From Oscillospiraceae bacterium (GTDB taxonomy: Bacteria > Bacillota > Clostridia > Oscillospirales > Ruminococcaceae), in NCBI GenBank assembly GCA_017505635.1, contig JAFVOU010000035.1, forward strand, positions 1-64,000: 64,000 bases of DNA. Reading direction: 5' to 3'. Position 1 is the stretch's first letter, and every line of letters begins with the position of its first letter. The notes below the pieces were generated by a model. The model was not told the DNA's origin and did not search any database. It was given only the letters and a program-made list of their open reading frames with translations. Positions 25,221 through 33,556 of the stretch are shown in pieces. The position numbers and the translations under genes are program-made.

Positions 25221-25487
25221 ATGGGTATGATGAATATAGGTTTTGGCAGTATGATTAATCCGGACAGAATAGTAGCGGCATTAAGTCCTGAATCTGCACC
25301 GGTAAAACGTATGATTACCAAGGCAAAAAGTGAAAATACACTTATTGATGCAACCTTTGGCAGAAAAACCAAAACAGTTATTATCACAGACAACAACCAG
25401 ATAATTCTCTGCGCATTCTCTGCCGAGAGAATATTTGGTCAGGCAAGTGACAGCCTTATAAAATTTATGGAGGGTGAAGATGAATAG
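25221..25487 (+). CDS. remA: RemA/DUF370 DNA-binding regulator
   Basis: 88 residues. MNIGFGSMINPDRIVAALSPESAPVKRM matches the RemA/YlzA family closely. In Bacillus subtilis RemA is an oligomeric DNA-binding activator of biofilm matrix and osmoprotection genes; in other Firmicutes it is conserved between yicC and gmk with less clear targets. The start follows AGAGG. Its 3' end overlaps the gmk start by 8 nt. Confidence 0.95.
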   Translation: MGMMNIGFGSMINPDRIVAALSPESAPVKRMITKAKSENTLIDATFGRKTKTVIITDNNQIILCAFSAERIFGQASDSLIKFMEGEDE

Positions 25488-26043
25488 TATTGATAAAAAC
25501 ATAGTTGTAATTTCCGGTCCTTCCGGTTGTGGCAAGGATACAGTTGTTAAAAAGATTCTCAGCACAGACGAAAGATTTGTCCTCTCCGTTTCTGCAACAA
25601 CAAGAGCAAAACGCCCTATTGAAACAGACGGCGTGGATTACATATTCCTTACAACTGAAGAATTTACTACAAAACTTGCAAATGACGAATTTCTTGAATA
25701 CACAAACTATTGCAACAATTACTACGGCACACTCAAGCAGCAGATTGAAGACAAGGTAAAAGCAGGCAAGGTTGTTATTCTTGTTATAGAGGTTGAAGGC
25801 GCGCAGAATGTAAAAAAAGTATATCCTGACTGCCTTACAATCTTCCTTGCTCCGCCATCACTGGAAGAACTGGAACGCCGCCTTAAAAACCGCGGCACAG
25901 AAGATGAAAGCAAAATCAAGCAGCGCCTTTTCAAGGCTAAGGAAGAACTTGGCTTCCAGAGCAGCTATGATTATATTGTGGAAAACAACTATGTTGAACA
26001 GTGTGCACAGTCCATCATAGATATATTTGACAACCGTGACTGA
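25480..26043 (+). CDS. gmk: Guanylate kinase
   Basis: 187 residues. It phosphorylates GMP or dGMP to the diphosphate. The P-loop is GPSGCGKDT near residue 13, where GPSGVGKGT is commonest, followed by the GMP-binding SVSATTRAKRPIETDGVDY and an EVEGAQNVK segment. The ATG at 25480 lies 6 nt after GGAGG (25469-25473); an in-frame GTG at 25474 touches that site. In related genomes rpoZ and coaBC normally come next; here the gap to priA is only 22 nt, so both are absent from this position. Confidence 0.96.
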   Translation: MNSIDKNIVVISGPSGCGKDTVVKKILSTDERFVLSVSATTRAKRPIETDGVDYIFLTTEEFTTKLANDEFLEYTNYCNNYYGTLKQQIEDKVKAGKVVILVIEVEGAQNVKKVYPDCLTIFLAPPSLEELERRLKNRGTEDESKIKQRLFKAKEELGFQSSYDYIVENNYVEQCAQSIIDIFDNRD

Positions 26044-26065
26044 TTTATAAAAAGGAGGTAGCTTT

Positions 26066-28285
26066 ATGCTTACTGCAGGTGTAGCAATAGACAAAGCTAC
26101 CTTGAACTTTGATAAAGAATTTTCATATATCGTTCCGGCACAGTTTGCAGATGTAATCTGTGTCGGTGCAAATGTGCTTGTGCCTTTTGGCAGAGGGAAT
26201 GTTCTGCGGCAGGGAATTGTGCTGTCACTTTCCGAAACAACAGATATAAAAGGTCTTAAGTCAATAGTGGATGTAAAGGCAGAACAGTGGTCTGTGACAC
26301 CTTTTGCACTGAAACTGGTGGAATATATAAGAGAAACCACGTTCTGCACATATTATGATGCTGCAAAGGCGGTTATTCCATATGGCAGTCAGTATAAAAT
26401 TCATAACGGCAGGCTGGAACTTAAACATCGTCTGCAGAAAGAATTGTATTACACAGCGGATTTATCTGCATCTGTCACAAAACTTACACCAAAACAGCAG
26501 TCAGTTTACACTTATCTGCAAAATCAACACAAAACAATCAAACAAATATGCGAAGATTGTAATGTAACCAGAGCAGTGGCAGATAAGCTTGTGGAAAAAG
26601 GCATGCTTACTGTTGAGGAAAGAGAGAAGGAACCTCATATTGAAATGTCGGTTCCAAAAGCAGAGGATATCTGTCTTAATGAATACCAGCAGAAGGTTTT
26701 TGATGATATTGCTTCCGCAGAAGATGCAAAGCCGCATCTTATATATGGTGTAACCTCCAGCGGAAAAACAGCAGTATTTATCAGACTGATACAAAAGTGC
26801 CTTGACAGCGGCAAAACGGCAATGCTGCTTGTGCCCGAAATTTCTCTCACACCACAGGTTATAAATAAAATGTGCAGCCATTTTGGCGATACGGTCAGTG
26901 TTCTGCACTCAAAGCTTACACAAAAGGAACGTCTGTGGCACTACAACCGTGTGTTGCAGGGCAAGGCGAAGGTGGTTGTTGGCACACGCAGTGCGGTATT
27001 TGCACCGTGTGAGAATATCGGTCTTATAATTATAGACGAGGAACATGAAAAAACCTTCAAGTCCGAAAACAGTCCAAGATATTCTGCAGTGCGTGTGGCT
27101 TCCTTTATCGCAAGAGAAAAAGGTGCAAAACTGGTGCTTGCTTCGGCAACACCAAGTATAGAAAGCTATTATCTTGCAAAAAACGGTTTTTATCATCTTC
27201 ACAAGATGGAAAAACGCTATAACGATATGCCTCTGCCGCAGGTAGAAGTTATCGATATGCGTATGCAGGCACTGACAGGTGATACAGGGGTATTGTCCGA
27301 CCCGGTTATAAAGTATCTGTCGGATAATATCAGGGACAATAAACAGAGCATAATACTTATAAACCGCAGGGGATATTCCACTGTTGGTGTTTGTAAGGAA
27401 TGCAGGGAAACACTGCAGTGTGACAGCTGTTCGGTTAACCTTGTAAAACACAAAAATGATAACAAACTAAGCTGTCATTACTGTTCCCGCAGTTACAGAA
27501 TAATCGACAAATGCCCTAAATGCGGCGGTGAGATACAGTATGTGGGATACGGCACACAAAGAGTGGAGGAATATATCAGCCAGTGTATACCGCAGGCGCG
27601 TATACTGCGAATGGATGCAGATACAACACTTAAAGCGGGTTCACACACAGAGATGTTAAAAGATTTTGCCGATAAAAAATACGACATTCTTGTTGGCACA
27701 CAGATGGTGGCAAAAGGTCTTGATTTCAAAGATGTAAATCTTGTCTGTGTTCTCGGCATTGACGGTGCATTAAATCAGGATTTTTACAATTCCGGCGAAA
27801 GTGCATTCAGCCTGCTTACACAGGTTATAGGCCGTGCAGGCAGGTGGACCGATGAAGCGCTGGCTGTGGTGCAGACATACGACAGTACAAATCCGATAAT
27901 TGACATGGCACGCAAAGCGGATTATGAAAGCTTTTACAACCGTGAAATTGCATTCCGCAAACTTAACATTTATCCGCCTTTCTGCACAATGTGTCAGGTG
28001 GCATTTACAAGCGGCAGAGAGACTGCTGCGGCAAAGGACAGTGCAAGATTTCTTCAGCTTATACAGAAATTTTCACCAAAGCTGGAGGGAACTCCTCTTG
28101 TGGTACTCGGACCGGTGCCGTTTTCGGTGTCTATGGTTAACGATGTTTACCGTTACAGACTGACACTCAAATGCAAAAACACAAAAAAATTCCGCGATTT
28201 TCTGCGGCTTGTAATTGACGAATATTTAAAAGATACAAACAATAAATCGGATATCTATGTAAATATGAATCCGGTAAATGAATAA
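26066..28285 (+). CDS. priA: Primosomal replication-restart helicase PriA
   Basis: 739 residues. A 3'-5' superfamily 2 helicase that reloads the replisome at collapsed forks. An N-terminal 3'BD domain is followed by the helicase core with Walker A GVTSSGKT near residue 228 and the DEEH box near 324. A zinc-binding insertion near 443-483 has CKECRETLQCDSC and CHYCSRSYRIIDKCPKC. The second core lobe has GTQMVAKGLDF and QVIGRAGR. Start after AAAGGAGG. Gene order priA-def-fmt is as in other Firmicutes. Confidence 0.97.
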   Translation: MLTAGVAIDKATLNFDKEFSYIVPAQFADVICVGANVLVPFGRGNVLRQGIVLSLSETTDIKGLKSIVDVKAEQWSVTPFALKLVEYIRETTFCTYYDAAKAVIPYGSQYKIHNGRLELKHRLQKELYYTADLSASVTKLTPKQQSVYTYLQNQHKTIKQICEDCNVTRAVADKLVEKGMLTVEEREKEPHIEMSVPKAEDICLNEYQQKVFDDIASAEDAKPHLIYGVTSSGKTAVFIRLIQKCLDSGKTAMLLVPEISLTPQVINKMCSHFGDTVSVLHSKLTQKERLWHYNRVLQGKAKVVVGTRSAVFAPCENIGLIIIDEEHEKTFKSENSPRYSAVRVASFIAREKGAKLVLASATPSIESYYLAKNGFYHLHKMEKRYNDMPLPQVEVIDMRMQALTGDTGVLSDPVIKYLSDNIRDNKQSIILINRRGYSTVGVCKECRETLQCDSCSVNLVKHKNDNKLSCHYCSRSYRIIDKCPKCGGEIQYVGYGTQRVEEYISQCIPQARILRMDADTTLKAGSHTEMLKDFADKKYDILVGTQMVAKGLDFKDVNLVCVLGIDGALNQDFYNSGESAFSLLTQVIGRAGRWTDEALAVVQTYDSTNPIIDMARKADYESFYNREIAFRKLNIYPPFCTMCQVAFTSGRETAAAKDSARFLQLIQKFSPKLEGTPLVVLGPVPFSVSMVNDVYRYRLTLKCKNTKKFRDFLRLVIDEYLKDTNNKSDIYVNMNPVNE

Positions 28286-28318
28286 ATAAAAACAGATTAT
28301 ATACACAGGAGAACTAAT

Positions 28319-28846
28319 ATGGCTATAAGAAATATTGTAAAAGACGGTGACCCAATCCTCAAAAAAGTTTGCCGTCCTGTAACAGAATTCAACGAAAAAC
28401 TTGCAACACTTCTGGATGATATGGGCGAAACAATGATGGCAGCTCACGGCCTTGGTCTTGCAGGTCCGCAGGTTGGCGTAATGCGCCGCGTATGTGTAGT
28501 GCTTGATCAGTACATCGATGAAGACGGCAACGAAGTTGACGAAATTATCGAACTTGTAAACCCTGAAATTGTGGAAAGACAGGGAGAGGTTACAATTTTT
28601 GAAGGCTGTCTGTCCTTCCCTGGCAGAAACGGTGCAATCACACGTCCGCAGTATGTTATGGCAAAAGCACAGGACCGTGACGGCAATATGTTTGTTATCG
28701 AAGCAGAAGATATTCTTGCACGTGCTATCTGCCACGAATGTGACCACCTTGACGGTATCACAATTATGGATCATGCAACAAAATTCTACGAAGATATGAC
28801 ACCTGAAGAAATCAAAGCACTTAATCTGGATGAGGACTATGAATAA
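28319..28846 (+). CDS. def: Peptide deformylase
   Basis: 175 residues. Removes the N-formyl group from nascent proteins. All three metal and active-site motifs are canonical: HGLGLAGPQVG near residue 44, EGCLSFPG near 97 with the metal Cys, and CHECDHLDG near 140 with the HExxH-type metal site. Start after AGGAG. It overlaps or abuts fmt, the formyltransferase, as expected for the formylation cycle. A second, divergent deformylase-like gene lies at 59331. Confidence 0.97.
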   Translation: MAIRNIVKDGDPILKKVCRPVTEFNEKLATLLDDMGETMMAAHGLGLAGPQVGVMRRVCVVLDQYIDEDGNEVDEIIELVNPEIVERQGEVTIFEGCLSFPGRNGAITRPQYVMAKAQDRDGNMFVIEAEDILARAICHECDHLDGITIMDHATKFYEDMTPEEIKALNLDEDYE

Positions 28847-29768
28847 AAAAGACGTAAAAGTTTTATTTATGGGCACCCCTGAAATTGCAAGGGGTTGCCT
28901 TGAACAGCTTGTTGCTGACGGATGGAATGTTATCGGTGCATTTACAAGAGAGGATAAGCCTGTCGGAAGAAAACAGATTATGACTCCTCCGCCTGTAAAG
29001 GTGTGTGCTATGGAACACAACATTCCGGTTTATCAGCCAAAAACACTCAGAGGCGAAGCAACAGAGGTTATAAAAGAACTTAATCCTGACCTTATTGTTG
29101 TTGTAGCTTACGGCAGAATTCTGCCAAAAGAGGTTATCGATGTGCCGCAGTTTGGCTGTCTCAACCTCCACGTTTCACTGCTTCCTCAGTATCGCGGTGC
29201 CGCACCTATTCAGTGGGCACTTATCAACGGCGACAAGCAGACAGGTGTTACAGTAATGCACATTGATGAGGGACTTGATACAGGCGATATCATTGATGTT
29301 CTGCCAATCGCAATAGATGAAAACGAAACACAGGAAGAACTTTTTGCAGACGTGGAAGAAAAAGGCAAAGTTTTCCTCAGCAAAGTTTGCGAAAATGTGG
29401 TTAACGGCACAGCAGCACGCACACCACAGGACCATGACAAAGCAACACTTGCACCGCCGCTCACAAAAGAGATGGCTTTGTTTGATTTTAATAATTCTGC
29501 ACAGATTATTCATAATAAGGTAAGGGGACAGAACCCCTGGCCAAGTGCACATTTTATGTTTGGAGACAAAAAAGTCAAGGTTATAAAAACAAAACTTGCA
29601 CAGGGCAGCGGCAAAGCAGGAGAAATACTTTCCACAAAACCGCTTGTGGTTGCTTTCAGTGAAGGTGCCCTTGAATTTGTCACAGTACAGCCGGAAGGCT
29701 CTAAAGCTATGGACGGCACAGCATGGAGCCTTGGCAGACGTTTCTCTAAAGGCGATATGTTAATCTGA
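28839..29768 (+). CDS. fmt: Methionyl-tRNA formyltransferase
   Basis: 309 residues. Transfers formyl from 10-formyl-THF to initiator Met-tRNA. VLFMGTPEIARGCLEQL opens the Rossmann domain, the catalytic region is LNLHVSLLPQYRGAAPIQWA near residue 110 with N-H-D (D in IDEGLDTGDI), and the C-terminal OB-type domain recognises tRNA. I take the ATG at 28839, which overlaps the def stop by 8 nt; an ATG at 28830 is also in frame and the ribosome site (GAGG) does not decide clearly between them. Confidence 0.96.
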   Translation: MNKKDVKVLFMGTPEIARGCLEQLVADGWNVIGAFTREDKPVGRKQIMTPPPVKVCAMEHNIPVYQPKTLRGEATEVIKELNPDLIVVVAYGRILPKEVIDVPQFGCLNLHVSLLPQYRGAAPIQWALINGDKQTGVTVMHIDEGLDTGDIIDVLPIAIDENETQEELFADVEEKGKVFLSKVCENVVNGTAARTPQDHDKATLAPPLTKEMALFDFNNSAQIIHNKVRGQNPWPSAHFMFGDKKVKVIKTKLAQGSGKAGEILSTKPLVVAFSEGALEFVTVQPEGSKAMDGTAWSLGRRFSKGDMLI

Positions 29769-29783
29769 TTACGAGGTGATTTA

Positions 29784-30479
29784 ATGTATTTTTACGGCAT
29801 TGACATTTATTACATTATTCTTGTGTTGCCTGCAATTTTCTTTTCCATGTGGGCACAGGCAAAGGTAAACGGAACATTTAACAGATATTCCCGTGAAAGA
29901 ACCTACAGCGGTATGACAGGTTACGAAGCTGCACGCCGTATTCTTGCAGCAAACGGTCTTTATCATGTCAATGTGGAACATGTAAGCGGCAATCTTACCG
30001 ACCACTATGACCCGAAAACAAATGTTATCCGTCTTTCTGACAGCGTATTCGGCTCCAACAGTGTTGCGGCAGTAGGCGTTGCAGCACACGAGGCAGGCCA
30101 CGCAGTGCAGTATGCGCAGAACTATGCACCAATCAAACTCCGTGCAGCTATTATCCCTGTAACCAACATCGGTTCAACACTTTCTATGCCGCTTGTTCTT
30201 GTTGGTTTTCTTATGGGTCTGCAGCCGCTGGTTAACTTTGGCATTCTGCTTTTTGCGACAGTAGCAGTTTTTCAGCTGGTTACACTGCCTGTAGAATTCA
30301 ATGCAAGCCGCCGTGCAGTAAAAGCACTGGAAATGGGCGGTACAATGGCGGACGAAGAAATCCGCGGTGTTAAAAAAGTTTTAAGTGCAGCAGCTATGAC
30401 ATATGTTGCAGCACTGGCTGTTTCACTTGCAAACCTTTTGCGGCTTATTTTGCGCTTTGGCGGAAGAGACAGAGATTAA
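29784..30479 (+). CDS. YugP-type zinc-dependent membrane metallopeptidase
   Basis: 231 residues. A membrane helix at the N-terminus, the zincin motif AAHEAGHAVQYA near residue 100 (HExxH), then two or three further helices and LPVEFNASRRAVKALE, which supplies the third ligand Glu in this family. Proteins of this DUF are common between fmt and rsmB in clostridia, but their substrate is not established. Start is preceded by GAGG. It may contribute to membrane-protein quality control, by analogy with HtpX-like peptidases. Confidence 0.93.
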   Translation: MYFYGIDIYYIILVLPAIFFSMWAQAKVNGTFNRYSRERTYSGMTGYEAARRILAANGLYHVNVEHVSGNLTDHYDPKTNVIRLSDSVFGSNSVAAVGVAAHEAGHAVQYAQNYAPIKLRAAIIPVTNIGSTLSMPLVLVGFLMGLQPLVNFGILLFATVAVFQLVTLPVEFNASRRAVKALEMGGTMADEEIRGVKKVLSAAAMTYVAALAVSLANLLRLILRFGGRDRD

Positions 30480-30482
30480 AAT

Positions 30483-31790
30483 ATGGATTTATCAAGAAAA
30501 TTAGTGGTGGACTGTCTGCTTAAGGTGGAAAAAAGCGGGTTTTCAAACCTTGTGCTTTCATCTGAACTGGACAGTCACAGACTTTCACCACAGGACAAAG
30601 CTTTTGCAACAAAACTGTTTTACGGAACGGTGGAAAGAAAGCTTACCCTTGACTACATTCTGCAGAAGCAGCTTGCAAAACCTCTTTCCAGAATGGACAA
30701 AGAGATAAAGGCAATACTGCAAAGCGGTCTGTATCAGATTATGTATATGGAAAACGTGCCCGATTATGCGGCAATAAACCAGGCTATTGGCTTGTGTCCT
30801 GTCTTTAAAAAGACAAGCGCCAAGGGCTTGGTTAATGCTGTTTTAAGAAAATGCATTGGTTTTGATATAGAAAAAGAAAAATTTAAAGACAGACTGACAG
30901 AACTGTCTGTAAAATATTCTGTTGATAAGGATATTGTAAATATTATCAGCAAAGATTATCCCGAAATGGTTGAGGATATTCTTAAAGGTATGTTTATAAC
31001 TCCTAAATTTACAGTAAAAATCAATACAGTAAAAATATCTGCCACCGATTTCAGACAGCTTATGGCAGATAATGGGATTACATATAACGAAATGCCTCTT
31101 GAAAATGCAGTGGAAATTATTCACAGGGGCAGTGTTGCGGATATACCGGGCTTCAAGGAAGGATACTTCTATGTTCAGGGTATCACAAGTCAGTATGCAG
31201 TAAAATCCGCAGGAATAAAGAAAAACGATAAGGTGCTGGATTTATGTGCGGCACCGGGCGGAAAAAGCTTTGCTGCGGCAATAGCCCTTGACAACACAGG
31301 CAGTGTAACAAGCTGTGACCCTAATCCGCCAAGACTCAAGCTTATAACCGACGGTGCTGCCCGACTTGGACTTACAAACATTTCCACAGTGGTAAACCGC
31401 GGTGAGGTGTTTAATGACAAACTTGAAAAATACAATGTTATAATCTGTGATGTGCCATGTTCGGGCATAGGTATTATCCCCAAAAAGCCTGACCTGCGTT
31501 ACAAGTCAATGCAGGAGGTTGAAAGCCTTGCACAGCTGCAGTATGACATTCTTTCCACGGCAGCAAAGTACCTTGATGAAAACGGTACAATAGTGTACTC
31601 GACCTGCACCATAAACAAGATGGAAAACGAACAGGTTATAGACAGATTTTTAAAAGAAAACAGTAATTTTAAATTGGAAAACCAGCATTGCCCGGTTGAA
31701 AATGTTATAAATGATAATGGTAAAATTACATTTTTATCACATTTGACAGGTTTTGACGGCTTTTTTGTGGCGATGCTGAAGAAAATATGA
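30483..31790 (+). CDS. rsmB: 16S rRNA (cytosine-C5)-methyltransferase RsmB
   Basis: 435 residues. Methylates C967 (E. coli numbering) of 16S rRNA. An N-terminal NusB-like RNA-binding domain (residues 1-140) is followed by the SAM-dependent methyltransferase domain with DLCAAPGGKSFAAA near 255, the motif IV DVPCSGIG near 322 and the catalytic YSTCTINKMENEQ near 373. Spacing of 3 nt from the preceding gene and 4 nt to rlmN indicates cotranscription. Confidence 0.97.
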   Translation: MDLSRKLVVDCLLKVEKSGFSNLVLSSELDSHRLSPQDKAFATKLFYGTVERKLTLDYILQKQLAKPLSRMDKEIKAILQSGLYQIMYMENVPDYAAINQAIGLCPVFKKTSAKGLVNAVLRKCIGFDIEKEKFKDRLTELSVKYSVDKDIVNIISKDYPEMVEDILKGMFITPKFTVKINTVKISATDFRQLMADNGITYNEMPLENAVEIIHRGSVADIPGFKEGYFYVQGITSQYAVKSAGIKKNDKVLDLCAAPGGKSFAAAIALDNTGSVTSCDPNPPRLKLITDGAARLGLTNISTVVNRGEVFNDKLEKYNVIICDVPCSGIGIIPKKPDLRYKSMQEVESLAQLQYDILSTAAKYLDENGTIVYSTCTINKMENEQVIDRFLKENSNFKLENQHCPVENVINDNGKITFLSHLTGFDGFFVAMLKKI

Positions 31791-31794
31791 TAAA

Positions 31795-32820
31795 ATGAAC
31801 AGAATAGATATTAAAAGTTTAAATCCGGAACAGCTTGCAGAGTTTGCAGTGGAAAATGGTCTTAAAGGTTTTAATGCAAAACAGATTTATGTTTGGCTGC
31901 ATCAGAAAAATGTAACAGATTTTGACCAGATGACCAACCTCTCCAAACAGGCAAGAGAGATGCTAAAAGAAAAGTGCTTTATCACAAATCTGGAAATAGC
32001 ACAAAAACAGGTATCGGTGGATGGTACAATAAAATATCTTTACCGGTTGCCTGACGGCAACTGTATCGAAACAGTCCTTATGCGTTATGAACACGGAAAC
32101 AGCATCTGTGTATCCAGTCAGGTGGGCTGCCGTATGGGCTGCAAGTTCTGTGCTTCCACACAGGGCGGCAAAGTCCGTGACCTTGCAGCAAGCGAAATTT
32201 TATCGCAGCTGTATGCAACCGAACAGGATACCGGTGAAAGGGTAAGCAATATTGTGCTTATGGGCATAGGTGAGCCGCTGGATAATTTTGATAATGTTAT
32301 CAGCTTTATCGGTATTATAACCAGCAAAGACGGCAAAAATATCAGTCAGAGGAACATCAGTCTTTCCACCTGTGGTATAGTGCCTAAAATATATGAACTT
32401 GCAAAGCTTAAACTGGGTATTACCCTTTCTATCTCTTTGCATGCAACAACAAACGAGGCCCGCAAACGCACAATGCCTGTTTCCAACGCTTATCCGCTGG
32501 AACAGCTTATGCAGGCTTGCAGGGACTATACAAAAACAACAGGACGCCGTATATCATTTGAATATGCAATGATAAAGGGCGAAAATGATACACAGGAAGA
32601 TGCAGTGCGTCTTTCAAAGCTTCTGCATGGATTTATAAACCATGTAAATCTTATTCCTGTAAACCCTGTTGACGGCTCACCGTTTTCTCAGAGTGATGCC
32701 AGAATTATAAAAGAATTTCAGTCAAAACTTACTCAGCTTGGCGTAAATGCAACAATACGCCGCCGCCTGGGCCAGGATATCTCTGCGGCCTGCGGTCAGC
32801 TGAGAAATGAACATAGGTGA
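31795..32820 (+). CDS. rlmN: 23S rRNA/tRNA (adenine-C2)-methyltransferase RlmN
   Basis: 341 residues. A radical SAM enzyme making m2A in 23S rRNA and tRNA. The [4Fe-4S] motif GCRMGCKFCAST (CxxxCxxC) lies near residue 107, the SAM-binding GIGEPLDNFDN near 158, and the methyl-carrying cysteine is in the C-terminal DISAACGQL. It is full length and follows rsmB at 4 nt. Confidence 0.97.
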   Translation: MNRIDIKSLNPEQLAEFAVENGLKGFNAKQIYVWLHQKNVTDFDQMTNLSKQAREMLKEKCFITNLEIAQKQVSVDGTIKYLYRLPDGNCIETVLMRYEHGNSICVSSQVGCRMGCKFCASTQGGKVRDLAASEILSQLYATEQDTGERVSNIVLMGIGEPLDNFDNVISFIGIITSKDGKNISQRNISLSTCGIVPKIYELAKLKLGITLSISLHATTNEARKRTMPVSNAYPLEQLMQACRDYTKTTGRRISFEYAMIKGENDTQEDAVRLSKLLHGFINHVNLIPVNPVDGSPFSQSDARIIKEFQSKLTQLGVNATIRRRLGQDISAACGQLRNEHR

Positions 32821-32823
32821 TTT

Positions 32824-33546
32824 ATGAAAATTTCAGGTGCTACCAATATCGGCAACCGAAGAAGTGAAAATCAGGATAAATATGTGGCAGGCAGATTGCT
32901 TAACGGCATCAGCTTTGGTTTTGTGTGCGACGGTATGGGCGGCGTAAACGGCGGCGAAATTGCAAGCGGTATGCTGGCAAAGTATATTGAAGATGCACTT
33001 TTTGTTCACAATGAAAGCCCATCCTTCAATCACGAAAAAACAATAATGGCCGCGATTGAAGATGCCAACAGTGCAATATTCAATATGGGCAACAAAAAAC
33101 AGGAATATCACGGCATGGGAACCACCGTTGCAGGTGTTGTTATAGATAAAAATCAGTGTACAGTATATCACGCAGGAGATTCGCGTGTTTATATAGTGCG
33201 CGATGGCATGCTTGCACTTATAACAAAGGATCATTCTGTTGTTCAGGAACTTCTGGACAATTATCAGATAACAGCAGAACAGGCACAGCATCACCCTCAG
33301 AAAAATCTTATAACAAGGGCAGTTGGTGTGGCTGCAGATGTCGATATTGATGTTGCCGAACTGGATGTTCTCCCGGGAGATATAATTCTCTGTGCAACTG
33401 ACGGACTTACAAATTATGTTTCGCCTGCAGATATTGTACAGGTGCTTACAACCGACAACGTTTTTTCCATGCCCGATAAACTTATCCAGCGGGCACTGGA
33501 AAATAACTCTACAGATAATATAACAGCGGTAGTGTTGGCAATTTAA
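32824..33546 (+). CDS. prpC: PP2C-family Ser/Thr phosphatase, partner of PrkC
   Basis: 240 residues. Metal-dependent phosphatase that reverses PrkC-type phosphorylation. Motifs in order: TNIGNRRSENQD, FVCDGMGGVNGGEIAS (the Mg/Mn-binding DGMGG), GMGTTVAGVVI, HAGDSRVYI, the ITKDHSVVQEL segment, and CATDGLTNYV with the C-terminal metal Asp in NSTDNITAVVL. It precedes prkC by 10 nt, the universal Firmicute arrangement. Confidence 0.96.
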   Translation: MKISGATNIGNRRSENQDKYVAGRLLNGISFGFVCDGMGGVNGGEIASGMLAKYIEDALFVHNESPSFNHEKTIMAAIEDANSAIFNMGNKKQEYHGMGTTVAGVVIDKNQCTVYHAGDSRVYIVRDGMLALITKDHSVVQELLDNYQITAEQAQHHPQKNLITRAVGVAADVDIDVAELDVLPGDIILCATDGLTNYVSPADIVQVLTTDNVFSMPDKLIQRALENNSTDNITAVVLAI

Positions 33547-33556
33547 GGAGTATTAT

